Below are positions 1-7,382 of a DNA stretch of 13,529 bases, piece after piece. The stretch lies in NCBI GenBank assembly GCA_033791445.1, contig JASJGS010000143.1, forward strand, positions 1 through 13,529. Reading direction: 5' to 3'. Position numbers and translations under genes: made by a program. Below the pieces are notes generated by a model. It did no database searches, had not been told where the DNA came from, and saw nothing but the letters and a program-made list of their open reading frames with translations. Position 1 is the stretch's first letter, and every line of letters starts with the position of its first letter. This DNA comes from JANTGF01 sp033791445. GTDB lineage: Bacteria > Bacteroidota > Bacteroidia > Bacteroidales > VadinHA17.

Positions 1-120
1 TTCTTTTGGTGATTCCTTTTTTTCTACAGAAACAACTGAATCCTCTTTCTTAGATTCATTTACTTCTTCATTCTTTTCAACAACCTCTTCAACTTGAGGC
101 TTCTTTTCATTTTCAGTCAT
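1..120 (-). CDS. Glu/Lys-rich protein, N-terminal fragment (runs off the window)
   Basis: An open frame starts at the ATG complementary to 118-120 and continues past the left edge, so only 40 N-terminal residues are visible. It begins MTENEKKPQVEEVVEKNEE; 12 of the 40 residues are Glu and 8 are Lys. There is no signal peptide or membrane segment, and the stretch looks disordered and cytoplasmic. It is read divergently from the dehydrogenase at 361, and a good -7 box lies at 176-183 in the right orientation. Similar acidic, low-complexity N-termini occur in Bacteroidota DUF349 proteins, among others, but no folded domain is visible here, so the identity is unknown. Confidence 0.6.
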   Translation of the reverse strand, partial: MTENEKKPQVEEVVEKNEEVNESKKEDSVVSVEKKESPKE

Positions 121-175
121 TAGTGAATGATTTAATAATTAATAGGTTAGACATTATATTTTATATTTCAGCCTG

Positions 176-183
176 CAAAAATA
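176..183 (-). promoter_or_regulatory. Bacteroidota -7 box for the leftward Glu/Lys-rich gene
   Basis: Read on the minus strand this is TATTTTTG, a full match to TAnnTTTG. On the same strand, ATTG (complement of 204-207) lies 20 nt upstream, a partial match to the -33 TTTG element at plausible spacing. Transcription would begin near 169, leaving about 50 nt of leader before the start at 120. AT-rich DNA gives chance matches, so this is a prediction. Confidence 0.45.
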
Positions 184-270
184 CTACTTTTTTTACAGAT
201 ACAATAAAATATTCAACAAAAATGATTATCAAGATATTGCGAACCTAAACCGGTCATTTATTCAATCAAG

Positions 271-278
271 TATATTTG
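271..278 (+). promoter_or_regulatory. Upstream candidate -7 box for the nucleotide-sugar genes
   Basis: TATATTTG fully matches TAnnTTTG. It is the first of two identical octamers, 48 bp apart, ahead of the dehydrogenase gene. I see no -33 TTTG at the expected spacing. If used, the leader would be about 75 nt. Confidence 0.35.
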
Positions 279-318
279 AGTTTTTAATAAAGTCAATTAT
301 TCAAGTAATAAAAAGAAC

Positions 319-326
319 TATATTTG
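319..326 (+). promoter_or_regulatory. Proximal -7 box for ugd
   Basis: A second TATATTTG octamer lies 34 nt before the ATG at 361, giving a predicted leader of about 27 nt. The -33 region is A/T-rich with no clear TTTG. Position and exact match make it the likelier of the two candidates. The rest of the 240-nt gap (121-360) holds no ORF or RNA gene that I can see. Confidence 0.5.
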
Positions 327-360
327 TGGTAATTTTAAACCAATATTAAACTTTTAGAAA

Positions 361-1677
361 ATGAAAATATCTGTTGTTGGAACGGGTTATGTTGGACTCG
401 TTACCGGAACTTGCTTTGCTGAGACAGGAATCACAGTTGCATGTGTTGACATTGATGAGAAAAAAATTAGTAACCTGAAAAAAGGAATTATTCCTATTTA
501 TGAGCCAGGTCTTGAGCCAATGCTTTTAGATAATAAAGAAAAGGGACGATTATCTTTTACCACAAGCATAAAGGACAGTTTAGAAGATACTGAAGTTGTA
601 TTTATCGCCGTGGGCACTCCTCCAGATGAAGATGGAAGTGCAGACCTGAAACATGTTATTGCTGTAGCCAGGGAAATTGGTCGTCATATGAAGGAGTATC
701 TACTAATTGCAACTAAAAGTACTGTACCCGTTGGAACTGCAGAAAAAGTTAAGGCTGCTATATCTGATGAGTTGAAGAAAAGAAATTCAGATATTGATTT
801 TGATATAGCCTCAAATCCTGAGTTTTTAAAAGAGGGTGATGCCATCAAAGATTTTTTACATCCCGATCGTATTGTAATTGGAGTGGAATCTGCGAAAGCT
901 GAAAAAGTAATGAAAAGGTTATACAAGCCCTTCCTTCTAAACAACCATCCTATACTTTTCATGAGCATCAGGTCGTCTGAAATGACCAAATATGTGGCAA
1001 ATGCTATACTTGCTACCAAAATCAGTTTCATGAATGATATAGCAAATCTATGTGAACGGGTAGGTGCAGATGTAAATATGGTACGCCGCGGAATCGGAAG
1101 CGACACAAGAATTGGGAATAAATTTATTTACCCAGGTGCCGGTTATGGTGGCTCATGCTTCCCGAAAGATGTTAAGGCGTTGATTAAAACAGCAGCGGAT
1201 AATGACTACCCGCTTGAAGTTTTGTTGGCAGTTGAAAATGTAAATGACAGGCAAAAATCTGTTCTTTTTGAAAAAGTTAAGAAATATTATAATGGAGATC
1301 TTAAAGGTAAGGTGATTGCATTATGGGGACTTTCATTTAAACCCAAAACAGATGATATGAGAGAGGCGCCCTCACTTACTATTATTGAAAAATTCCTGGA
1401 TAGTGGAGCAAAGGTCAGAGCCTATGACCCGGTAGCTATGGATGAAGCAAAACGAACCTTAGGAGACAAAATTGAATATGCAGATGACCAGTATGGAGCT
1501 CTTGTTGATGCTGATGCCTTGCTTCTGGTTACTGAATGGTCAGAGTTTCGTATGCCGAACTTCAAGGTAGTCAAAAAATTATTGAACAAACCTGTAATTT
1601 TTGATGGTAGAAATATTTATGACCCTGAAGAAATGCAAGAGTTAAAGATTGATTATTTTGGAATAGGAAGGAGTTAG
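361..1677 (+). CDS. ugd: UDP-glucose 6-dehydrogenase
   Basis: Cytoplasmic NAD-dependent enzyme that oxidises UDP-glucose twice to UDP-glucuronate. The 438-residue length is normal for the family. The N-terminal Rossmann domain opens with GTGYVGL (residues 7-13). NPEFLKEG (152-159) is the conserved substrate loop. K210 and N214 in EMTKYVANA lie in the central helix, and the catalytic thiol is C266 in GGSCFPKD. The C-terminal UDP-binding domain begins around FKPKTDDMREAPS. A nearby relative such as UDP-ManNAc dehydrogenase is less likely, because the next gene consumes UDP-glucuronate. The start is the ATG at 361, behind an A-rich stretch and 34 nt after a -7 box. It lies 96 nt before uxs, so it may share a transcript with it. 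Confidence 0.95.
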   Translation: MKISVVGTGYVGLVTGTCFAETGITVACVDIDEKKISNLKKGIIPIYEPGLEPMLLDNKEKGRLSFTTSIKDSLEDTEVVFIAVGTPPDEDGSADLKHVIAVAREIGRHMKEYLLIATKSTVPVGTAEKVKAAISDELKKRNSDIDFDIASNPEFLKEGDAIKDFLHPDRIVIGVESAKAEKVMKRLYKPFLLNNHPILFMSIRSSEMTKYVANAILATKISFMNDIANLCERVGADVNMVRRGIGSDTRIGNKFIYPGAGYGGSCFPKDVKALIKTAADNDYPLEVLLAVENVNDRQKSVLFEKVKKYYNGDLKGKVIALWGLSFKPKTDDMREAPSLTIIEKFLDSGAKVRAYDPVAMDEAKRTLGDKIEYADDQYGALVDADALLLVTEWSEFRMPNFKVVKKLLNKPVIFDGRNIYDPEEMQELKIDYFGIGRS

Positions 1678-1773
1678 AAAAAACCATATTTTCTATTTGT
1701 AAAAGCAAACTGGACAAGAGAAAAAAATACTATCTCCTTCGGCTAAAGATTGTCACCAAGCAATAAGTAATAC

Positions 1774-2712
1774 ATGAAAAAAATCCTTGTAACAGGCGGT
1801 GCAGGTTTTATCGGATCGCATTTATGTGAAAGATTGTTAGCTGAAGGGAATGAAGTTCTTTGTCTTGACAACTATTTTACAGGATCTAAGTCAAACGTTG
1901 TTTCTTTGCTTGAGCATCCCTACTTCGAGCTTGTTAGACACGATGTAATCTCTCCTTTCTTTGCTGAGGTGGATGAGATATATAATCTTGCCTGCCCCGC
2001 CTCTCCCATTCATTACCAGTATAATCCGATAAAAACCGTTAAAACATCGGTTATGGGAGCCATAAATATGTTGGGACTGGCAAAAAGAGTTAAGGCAAAA
2101 ATTCTACAGGCATCTACAAGTGAAGTTTACGGAAATCCTGAAATTCATCCTCAGCGAGAAGAATATTGGGGCAACGTGAATCCAGTTGGAATCAGGGCAT
2201 GTTACGATGAGGGTAAAAGATGTGCTGAAACATTGTTTACCGATTATAATATTCAAAACAAGGTAAGAATTAAAATTGCCCGGATTTTCAATACTTATGG
2301 CCCAAGGATGCATCCAAATGATGGCAGGGTGGTTTCAAATTTTGTTGTACAGGCTCTAAAAGGAGAATCTATCACAATATTTGGTAAGGGTGATCAAACC
2401 CGAAGTTTTCAATATATCGATGATCTTGTTGAGGCATTTACTCGCTTGATGAATACCCCTGATGAGTTCACAGGGCCCATTAATATTGGGAACCCCATAG
2501 AATTTACAATTAAGGAATTGGCTGAAACCGTCATTGAAATTACAGGTTCCAAATCAAAACTGATATTCATGCCACTACCTGAAGATGATCCGGTCCGTCG
2601 TCAGCCAGATATCAGTCTTGCCAGAAAAGTTCTCAAATGGCAACCCAAAGTTCAATTGGAAGAAGGCTTGAAAAATACTATTGATTATTTTAAAAACCAC
2701 CTTGATTTATGA
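1774..2712 (+). CDS. uxs: UDP-glucuronic acid decarboxylase (UDP-xylose synthase)
   Basis: Converts UDP-glucuronate to UDP-xylose with bound NAD, the step after Ugd. It is an extended short-chain dehydrogenase of 312 residues. It has the nucleotide loop GGAGFIG (8-14), the active-site region STSEVYG (114-120), and the Tyr-Lys pair Y144/K148 in CYDEGKR. The segment LACPASPIHYQYNP is a hallmark of UXS. This, STSEVYG and the short length separate it from RmlB, which normally has STDEVYG and is longer. It has no N-terminal membrane stalk, unlike animal UXS, so it is soluble. Its stop codon overlaps the next start in ATGA (2709-2712), indicating translational coupling with rmlA. Confidence 0.94.
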   Translation: MKKILVTGGAGFIGSHLCERLLAEGNEVLCLDNYFTGSKSNVVSLLEHPYFELVRHDVISPFFAEVDEIYNLACPASPIHYQYNPIKTVKTSVMGAINMLGLAKRVKAKILQASTSEVYGNPEIHPQREEYWGNVNPVGIRACYDEGKRCAETLFTDYNIQNKVRIKIARIFNTYGPRMHPNDGRVVSNFVVQALKGESITIFGKGDQTRSFQYIDDLVEAFTRLMNTPDEFTGPINIGNPIEFTIKELAETVIEITGSKSKLIFMPLPEDDPVRRQPDISLARKVLKWQPKVQLEEGLKNTIDYFKNHLDL

Positions 2713-3596
2713 AAGGAATAATATTGGCTGGCGGGGCTGGTACAAGACTTTTTCCAGTTACAAAAAGTATCTCAAAACAAATCATACCGGTTTACGATAA
2801 ACCCATGATTTATTACCCCCTATCCGTACTTATGCTCGCTGGAATTCGTGAAATACTAATTATTTCAACCCCCGAGGATATACATTTATATGAAAACCTA
2901 TTGGGTGATGGAAACCAATTGGGTATTTCTCTAAAATATGAAATACAAGCATCTCCTGATGGATTGGCTCAAGCATTCTTAATTGGTGAAAAATTTATAG
3001 AAGAAGATCCCGTTTGCCTTATTCTGGGTGATAATATCTATTATGGACACGGGTTTGGCAAGACCCTACTCGAGATTGGATCAACACCAGAAGAAGGAGC
3101 AATTGTTTTTGGGTATTACGTGCGTGATCCTCAGCGATACGGAGTAGTAGAATTCAATAGCAATGGACAGGTTATCAGCCTTGAAGAAAAGCCAACCAAC
3201 CCAAAATCAAACTATGCAATTACAGGTCTTTATTTTTATGATAATAGTGTAATTGAAAAAGCAAAGTCTCTTAAACCTTCCAAACGAGGCGAGTTGGAAA
3301 TTACTGATTTAAATAAACTTTATCTCCAGGAGAATAAACTTAGGGTTAAAGTTCTTGGCAGAGGCCTGGCCTGGCTTGACACTGGAACACACGACAGTCT
3401 ATTGGAAGCTTCAAATTTTATTGCCACCCTTGAAAAACGCCAGGGATTGAAAGCTTCATGTATCGAAGAAATAGCCTATAAACGAGGTTACATAGGTAAA
3501 GAGCAACTTCTTAAGCTTGCTGAACCAATGAAAAATAGTCAGTATGGTGAGTACCTGATAAATTTAACTTCGGATAGCTTTAGGACTTTTGATTAA
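2709..3596 (+). CDS. rmlA: Glucose-1-phosphate thymidylyltransferase
   Basis: First enzyme of dTDP-L-rhamnose synthesis: dTTP plus glucose-1-phosphate gives dTDP-glucose and pyrophosphate. The nucleotide-binding signature LAGGAGTRLFP sits at residues 6-16, followed by the SKQIIPVYDKPMIYYPLS region. The Mg-binding aspartates are D108 in LGDNIYYG and D224 in LDTGTHDSL. The 295-residue length is typical of the bacterial homotetrameric enzyme. It starts inside the uxs stop codon (ATGA) and ends 9 nt before rmlC. The family is normally feedback-inhibited by dTDP-rhamnose; this is family knowledge, not visible here. Also called rfbA. Confidence 0.96.
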   Translation: MKGIILAGGAGTRLFPVTKSISKQIIPVYDKPMIYYPLSVLMLAGIREILIISTPEDIHLYENLLGDGNQLGISLKYEIQASPDGLAQAFLIGEKFIEEDPVCLILGDNIYYGHGFGKTLLEIGSTPEEGAIVFGYYVRDPQRYGVVEFNSNGQVISLEEKPTNPKSNYAITGLYFYDNSVIEKAKSLKPSKRGELEITDLNKLYLQENKLRVKVLGRGLAWLDTGTHDSLLEASNFIATLEKRQGLKASCIEEIAYKRGYIGKEQLLKLAEPMKNSQYGEYLINLTSDSFRTFD

Positions 3597-3605
3597 CAGT
3601 GTTTT

Positions 3606-4166
3606 ATGAGAGTAAATGAAACGAATATTCCTGGATTAAAGATTTTATATCCTAAGGTCTTTGAAGATGGACGGGGATACTTTTTTGAATCATATAATCA
3701 AGAAATTTATCTAAACCATGGAATAAATGAAAGATGGATTCAAGACAATCAATCAAAATCAAAATACGGTGTAATAAGGGGCCTGCATTTTCAACTAAAT
3801 CCCTTTGCTCAAGCTAAGCTAATTCGCGTTCTACAAGGCAGGATTTATGATATTGCCCTGGATATTCGACTTGGAAGTCCTACTTACGGACAATGGTTTG
3901 GATTAGAAATAAGTAGCGAAAATAAAATCCAGTTCTTAATTCCAGAAGGTTTTGCGCATGGATTCTCTGTCTTGAGTGAAGAAACAATTGTATTGTACAA
4001 ATGTGATACTTTATACAATCCTGATTCAGAAAGAGGTATTGCATATAATGACCCATCCCTTAAAATTGACTGGAAAATACCATTGTCAAAAGCCCTTGTT
4101 TCAGAAAAAGACCAAAAACTCCCTTTACTCAATGAAGCTGAAAAGAATTTCAAATTTGGGATTTAG
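3606..4166 (+). CDS. rmlC: dTDP-4-dehydrorhamnose 3,5-epimerase
   Basis: Epimerises C3 and C5 of dTDP-4-keto-6-deoxyglucose, the third step to dTDP-L-rhamnose. It is a cupin-fold protein of 186 residues, the usual length. Visible signatures are FEDGRGYFFESYN near residue 20, the active-site histidine H61 in GVIRGLHFQ, the conserved K71 in AQAKLIRV, LDIRLGSPTYG from residue 85, and IPEGFAHGF, which precedes the LYKCDTLYNP substrate-side strand. The start is the ATG 9 nt after the rmlA stop, which suggests co-translation. Its substrate requires RmlB, which is not in this window. Also called rfbC. Confidence 0.95.
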   Translation: MRVNETNIPGLKILYPKVFEDGRGYFFESYNQEIYLNHGINERWIQDNQSKSKYGVIRGLHFQLNPFAQAKLIRVLQGRIYDIALDIRLGSPTYGQWFGLEISSENKIQFLIPEGFAHGFSVLSEETIVLYKCDTLYNPDSERGIAYNDPSLKIDWKIPLSKALVSEKDQKLPLLNEAEKNFKFGI

Positions 4167-4207
4167 TAAATTATCAATCTATTTAATCCCAATTACCTCA
4201 TAGACAA

Positions 4208-5083
4208 ATGACCAAAATACTAATCACGGGGGCAAAAGGACAGCTTGGTACCGATCTTTACAATCTGTCTTCTAAATATTCAAACTGGGAATTTACTTTT
4301 ATTGATATTGCAGAACTCGATATTACAAATACCAATGACACCTTTGAGTTTCTAGGTAAGCATCATTTTGATTTTCTGATAAATTGTGCGGCCTATACTG
4401 CAGTGGATGATGCCGAAAATAATAAGGAATCTGCTTTTGCAGTAAATAGCCTGGCCGTTAAAAATTTGGTTGAAGGTATTCGAAAAGTAAAAACCCGACT
4501 CATTCATATTTCAACAGACTATGTCTTTAATGGCAATGAAACCCAACCTTACTCTGAAGAATTTCCAACGGATCCTCAAACTGTGTATGGCCTATCAAAG
4601 CGCGAAGGAGAAAAAGCTGTCTTTGAATATGAAAGGGGAATGGTAATCAGAACAGCTTGGCTTTATTCTGGTCACGGGCATAATTTTGTAAAAAGCATTA
4701 TTAAGAAAGGAGCTGAAGTGGACGAATTGAAGGTTGTCGACGATCAGATAGGTTCTCCGACTTATTCAAAACATCTGGCTGAAGCTATTTTGAAAATTAT
4801 AGATTTAGATGTTAGTAAACAAACTTTATTCATTCCCGGAATCTACCATTTTACAAATTCCGGATTTTGCTCATGGTATGATTTTGCACTGGAAATTATA
4901 AAAGAATCCAACCTTGCTTGTTTAGTCAAGCCGATTAAATCATCTGAATACCCCCTACCAGCTAAACGTCCTGCTTATAGCGTTCTATCTCTGGAAAAAA
5001 TAAAATCCCTTTATAATCTGGAAATTCCTGATTGGAAGGTAGGTCTTTCAGAATGCCTTGAAGAATTAAGGGTATCCACATAA
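4208..5083 (+). CDS. rmlD: dTDP-4-dehydrorhamnose reductase
   Basis: Last step to dTDP-L-rhamnose: NAD(P)H-dependent reduction at C4. It is an extended SDR of 291 residues. It has the cofactor loop ITGAKGQLG near residue 6, NCAAYTAVDDAE, HISTDYVFNG, and the catalytic Tyr-Lys pair Y127/K131 in VYGLSKREGE. The segment RTAWLYSGHGHNF and DDQIGSPTYS are specific to RmlD. It lies 41 nt after rmlC and is the last gene of the nucleotide-sugar block; a 98-nt gap follows. Also called rfbD. Confidence 0.95.
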   Translation: MTKILITGAKGQLGTDLYNLSSKYSNWEFTFIDIAELDITNTNDTFEFLGKHHFDFLINCAAYTAVDDAENNKESAFAVNSLAVKNLVEGIRKVKTRLIHISTDYVFNGNETQPYSEEFPTDPQTVYGLSKREGEKAVFEYERGMVIRTAWLYSGHGHNFVKSIIKKGAEVDELKVVDDQIGSPTYSKHLAEAILKIIDLDVSKQTLFIPGIYHFTNSGFCSWYDFALEIIKESNLACLVKPIKSSEYPLPAKRPAYSVLSLEKIKSLYNLEIPDWKVGLSECLEELRVST

Positions 5084-5133
5084 TTTCCCTCTTTATCCAG
5101 CCAATATCTTCCCATTACAATACAAATTTTTGC

Positions 5134-5141
5134 TATTTTTA
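5134..5141 (+). promoter_or_regulatory. Weak candidate -7 box before the phosphohexomutase gene
   Basis: TATTTTTA matches TAnnTTTG at all but the last base and lies 40 nt before the ATG at 5182. No -33 element is evident. The 98-nt gap and the change of function after rmlD make a promoter here reasonable, but the match is imperfect and the mutase may instead be read from the upstream operon. Confidence 0.25.
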
Positions 5142-5181
5142 TATCCTTAGAGATTTTTTAATTAAAATTTTATAAACCACT

Positions 5182-6924
5182 ATGCAAAATCAGCAACTAA
5201 TACAGGAAGTTAAAGAAAAAGCCAACCAATGGCTTACAGGGAATTATGACGAAGAAACTAAGAATGAGATTCAAAGAATGCTGAATACAGATGAAGAGGC
5301 CTTGATTGAAGCTTTTTATAAGAATCTTGAATTTGGCACCGGAGGTCTACGGGGTATTATGGGCCCAGGGACCAACCGGATGAACATTTATACAGTTGGA
5401 ATGGCAACACAGGGATATTCAAACTATCTGAAAAAGCAATTTTCCAATAAGAAAATAATTAAAGTCAGTATCGCTCATGATTCTCGCAATAATAGCCGCC
5501 TTTTTTCTGAAACAGTGGCTGGTATTTTTTCAGGCAACGGGTTTAAGGTTTATCTATTCGAATCTCTTCGCCCAACACCTGAGCTATCATTTGCTATTCG
5601 TTATTTTGGATGCCAGGGCGGAGTGGTGGTTACAGCGTCCCATAATCCTAAGGAATATAATGGATTCAAAGCCTACTGGGACGATGGTGGACAAATCATC
5701 AGCCCACACGACACAAATATTATAGATGAAGTAAACAAGATATCCTCTATCGATGAGATTAAATTTAATGGACCAGAAAGTAATATAGAAATTATAGGTG
5801 AAGAATTTGATGAGATTTATCTTGATCGCATAAAGCAATTGTCGCTTTCTCCTGAGATTATTGCTCAACACTCAGACCTGAAAATTGTATTTACACCCAT
5901 TCATGGAACAGGAGTAAAACTTGTTCCGCAAGTCTTGAGAAAGTTCGGTTTTAAAAATATAATACAGGTTCCTGAACAGGATATTACAGATGGAAATTTC
6001 CCCACTGTTATTTCTCCTAATCCGGAAGAATCAGATGCCCTGAAAATGGCACTGGACAAAGCCAGGGAAACCGATGCTGACTTAATTATGGCTACTGACC
6101 CAGATGCAGACCGCGTAGGTATTGCAGTAAAAAATGCGGAAGGTGAATTTATCCTTCTAAATGGCAACCAGACTGGATCACTTCTTATCCATTATCTCCT
6201 GAGCCTTTGGGCGGAAAAAGGATTACTAACAGGAAAAGAATATATCTGTAAAACAATTGTTACGACAGACCTTATTGCTGATATAGCTCGCAATTATTAT
6301 GTCGATTGTTATGATGTACTCACTGGTTTCAAATACATTGCTGAATTAATCAGGCAAAATGAAGGAGAAAGAGTCTTTATTGGTGGAGGGGAAGAAAGCT
6401 ATGGATACCTTGCAGGAGAATTTGTACGCGACAAAGATGCTGTTATGTCCTGTGCATTGATCGCAGAAGCTGCTGCCTGGGCCCGTTCAAACGGGAAAAG
6501 CCTATATGAACAGCTCATTGACATTTATGTTGAGTACAAATACTATAAGGAAACTTTAACCAATGTAGTTAAAAAAGGAAAATCAGGAGCAGAAGAAATT
6601 CAAAAAATGATGGAGATTTTACGTTCCAATCCACCAACCCAACTAAATGGAACTAGCGTAATATTTATACATGATTATTTAATACAAAAAACATACGATA
6701 AAATAAACAATACCGAAAAGGAGATACAATTGCCTAAATCAAATGTACTTCAGTTTATCCTTATTGATGGATCAAAGATTTCTGTCAGACCTTCAGGAAC
6801 AGAACCTAAAATAAAATTCTATTTTAGTGTCAATAGTCCACTTTCATCGAAAAAGGAGTTCCACAAAGTGGGTGAATTATTAGATAAAAAAATTAATGGT
6901 ATTAAGGCTGACCTGGGGATTTAA
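5182..6924 (+). CDS. Phosphoglucomutase / phosphomannomutase (alpha-D-phosphohexomutase)
   Basis: Interconverts hexose 6- and 1-phosphates through a phosphoserine enzyme. The probable product, glucose-1-phosphate, is the substrate of RmlA and of UDP-glucose synthesis. All four family motifs are intact: TASHNPKEYNG with the phosphoserine S153; the metal loop DPDADR with D306, D308 and D310; the sugar-selecting loop GGGEESYG (401-408); and the phosphate loop RPSGTEPK (536-543). The 580-residue length and the early FGTGGLRGIMGPGTNR match the long PgcA/PGM2-like branch, not E. coli Pgm or short ManB. Members of this branch can act on glucose or mannose phosphates, and sequence alone does not settle which. 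It is followed 20 nt later by yjbQ. Confidence 0.93.
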   Translation: MQNQQLIQEVKEKANQWLTGNYDEETKNEIQRMLNTDEEALIEAFYKNLEFGTGGLRGIMGPGTNRMNIYTVGMATQGYSNYLKKQFSNKKIIKVSIAHDSRNNSRLFSETVAGIFSGNGFKVYLFESLRPTPELSFAIRYFGCQGGVVVTASHNPKEYNGFKAYWDDGGQIISPHDTNIIDEVNKISSIDEIKFNGPESNIEIIGEEFDEIYLDRIKQLSLSPEIIAQHSDLKIVFTPIHGTGVKLVPQVLRKFGFKNIIQVPEQDITDGNFPTVISPNPEESDALKMALDKARETDADLIMATDPDADRVGIAVKNAEGEFILLNGNQTGSLLIHYLLSLWAEKGLLTGKEYICKTIVTTDLIADIARNYYVDCYDVLTGFKYIAELIRQNEGERVFIGGGEESYGYLAGEFVRDKDAVMSCALIAEAAAWARSNGKSLYEQLIDIYVEYKYYKETLTNVVKKGKSGAEEIQKMMEILRSNPPTQLNGTSVIFIHDYLIQKTYDKINNTEKEIQLPKSNVLQFILIDGSKISVRPSGTEPKIKFYFSVNSPLSSKKEFHKVGELLDKKINGIKADLGI

Positions 6925-6944
6925 TTCCAAATACTTAAATTAAA

Positions 6945-7361
6945 ATGAAAAGTTATAAAAAGGAACTTTGGTTCTCAACGCATAAGCGAAGGGAGTTAAT
7001 AAATATTACTCCGGAAATTAATAGTTGCCTGGCGGAAAGTGGTATTCAGGAAGGACTTCTACTGTGCAATGCAATGCATATTACTTCCAGTGTTTTTATT
7101 AATGATGATGAATCAGGATTGCATCATGATTATGAGGTCTGGTTGGAAAAATTAGCTCCGGAAAAACCCCATTCCCAATACAAACACAATGGCTTTGAAG
7201 ACAATGCAGATGCTCACATGAAAAGACAAATAATGGGTCGTGAGGTAGTTGTAGCAATTACAGATGGCCAGCTTGACTTTGGCCCCTGGGAACAGATTTT
7301 TTATGGTGAGTTTGACGGGAAAAGAAGAAAAAGAGTGCTGGTGAAAATTATTGGGGAATAA
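6945..7361 (+). CDS. yjbQ: YjbQ / UPF0047 family protein
   Basis: Small soluble protein of 138 residues, the family's normal size. Conserved elements are CNAMHITSSVFIN near residue 42, the His/Asp-rich LHHDYEVWL, NADAHMKRQIMG, and ITDGQLDFGPWEQIFYGEFDG leading into the C-terminal strand. The clustered His/Asp residues fit the metal-binding pocket seen in family structures. Some members have weak thiamine-phosphate synthase activity and databases use that name, but the real cellular role is unsettled. It sits 20 nt after the mutase and 21 nt before the sulfatase, so it is probably co-transcribed; this context suggests no specific role. Confidence 0.88.
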   Translation: MKSYKKELWFSTHKRRELINITPEINSCLAESGIQEGLLLCNAMHITSSVFINDDESGLHHDYEVWLEKLAPEKPHSQYKHNGFEDNADAHMKRQIMGREVVVAITDGQLDFGPWEQIFYGEFDGKRRKRVLVKIIGE

Positions 7362-7382
7362 TTACTTTACAAAACTAACTCC

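Noticed and set aside
684..1106. Minus-strand open frame of 140 codons within ugd
   Set aside because: It lies wholly antisense to a strongly conserved enzyme and shows no recognisable motif; other antisense frames in rmlC, uxs and the mutase gene were dropped for the same reason.
1678..1773. Terminator or promoter between ugd and uxs
   Set aside because: No stable hairpin or full TAnnTTTG box was found; the TATTTG-like string there lacks the proper spacing.
3976..4203. Plus-strand 75-codon frame overlapping the end of rmlC
   Set aside because: It is an out-of-frame shadow of conserved rmlC sequence with no family features.
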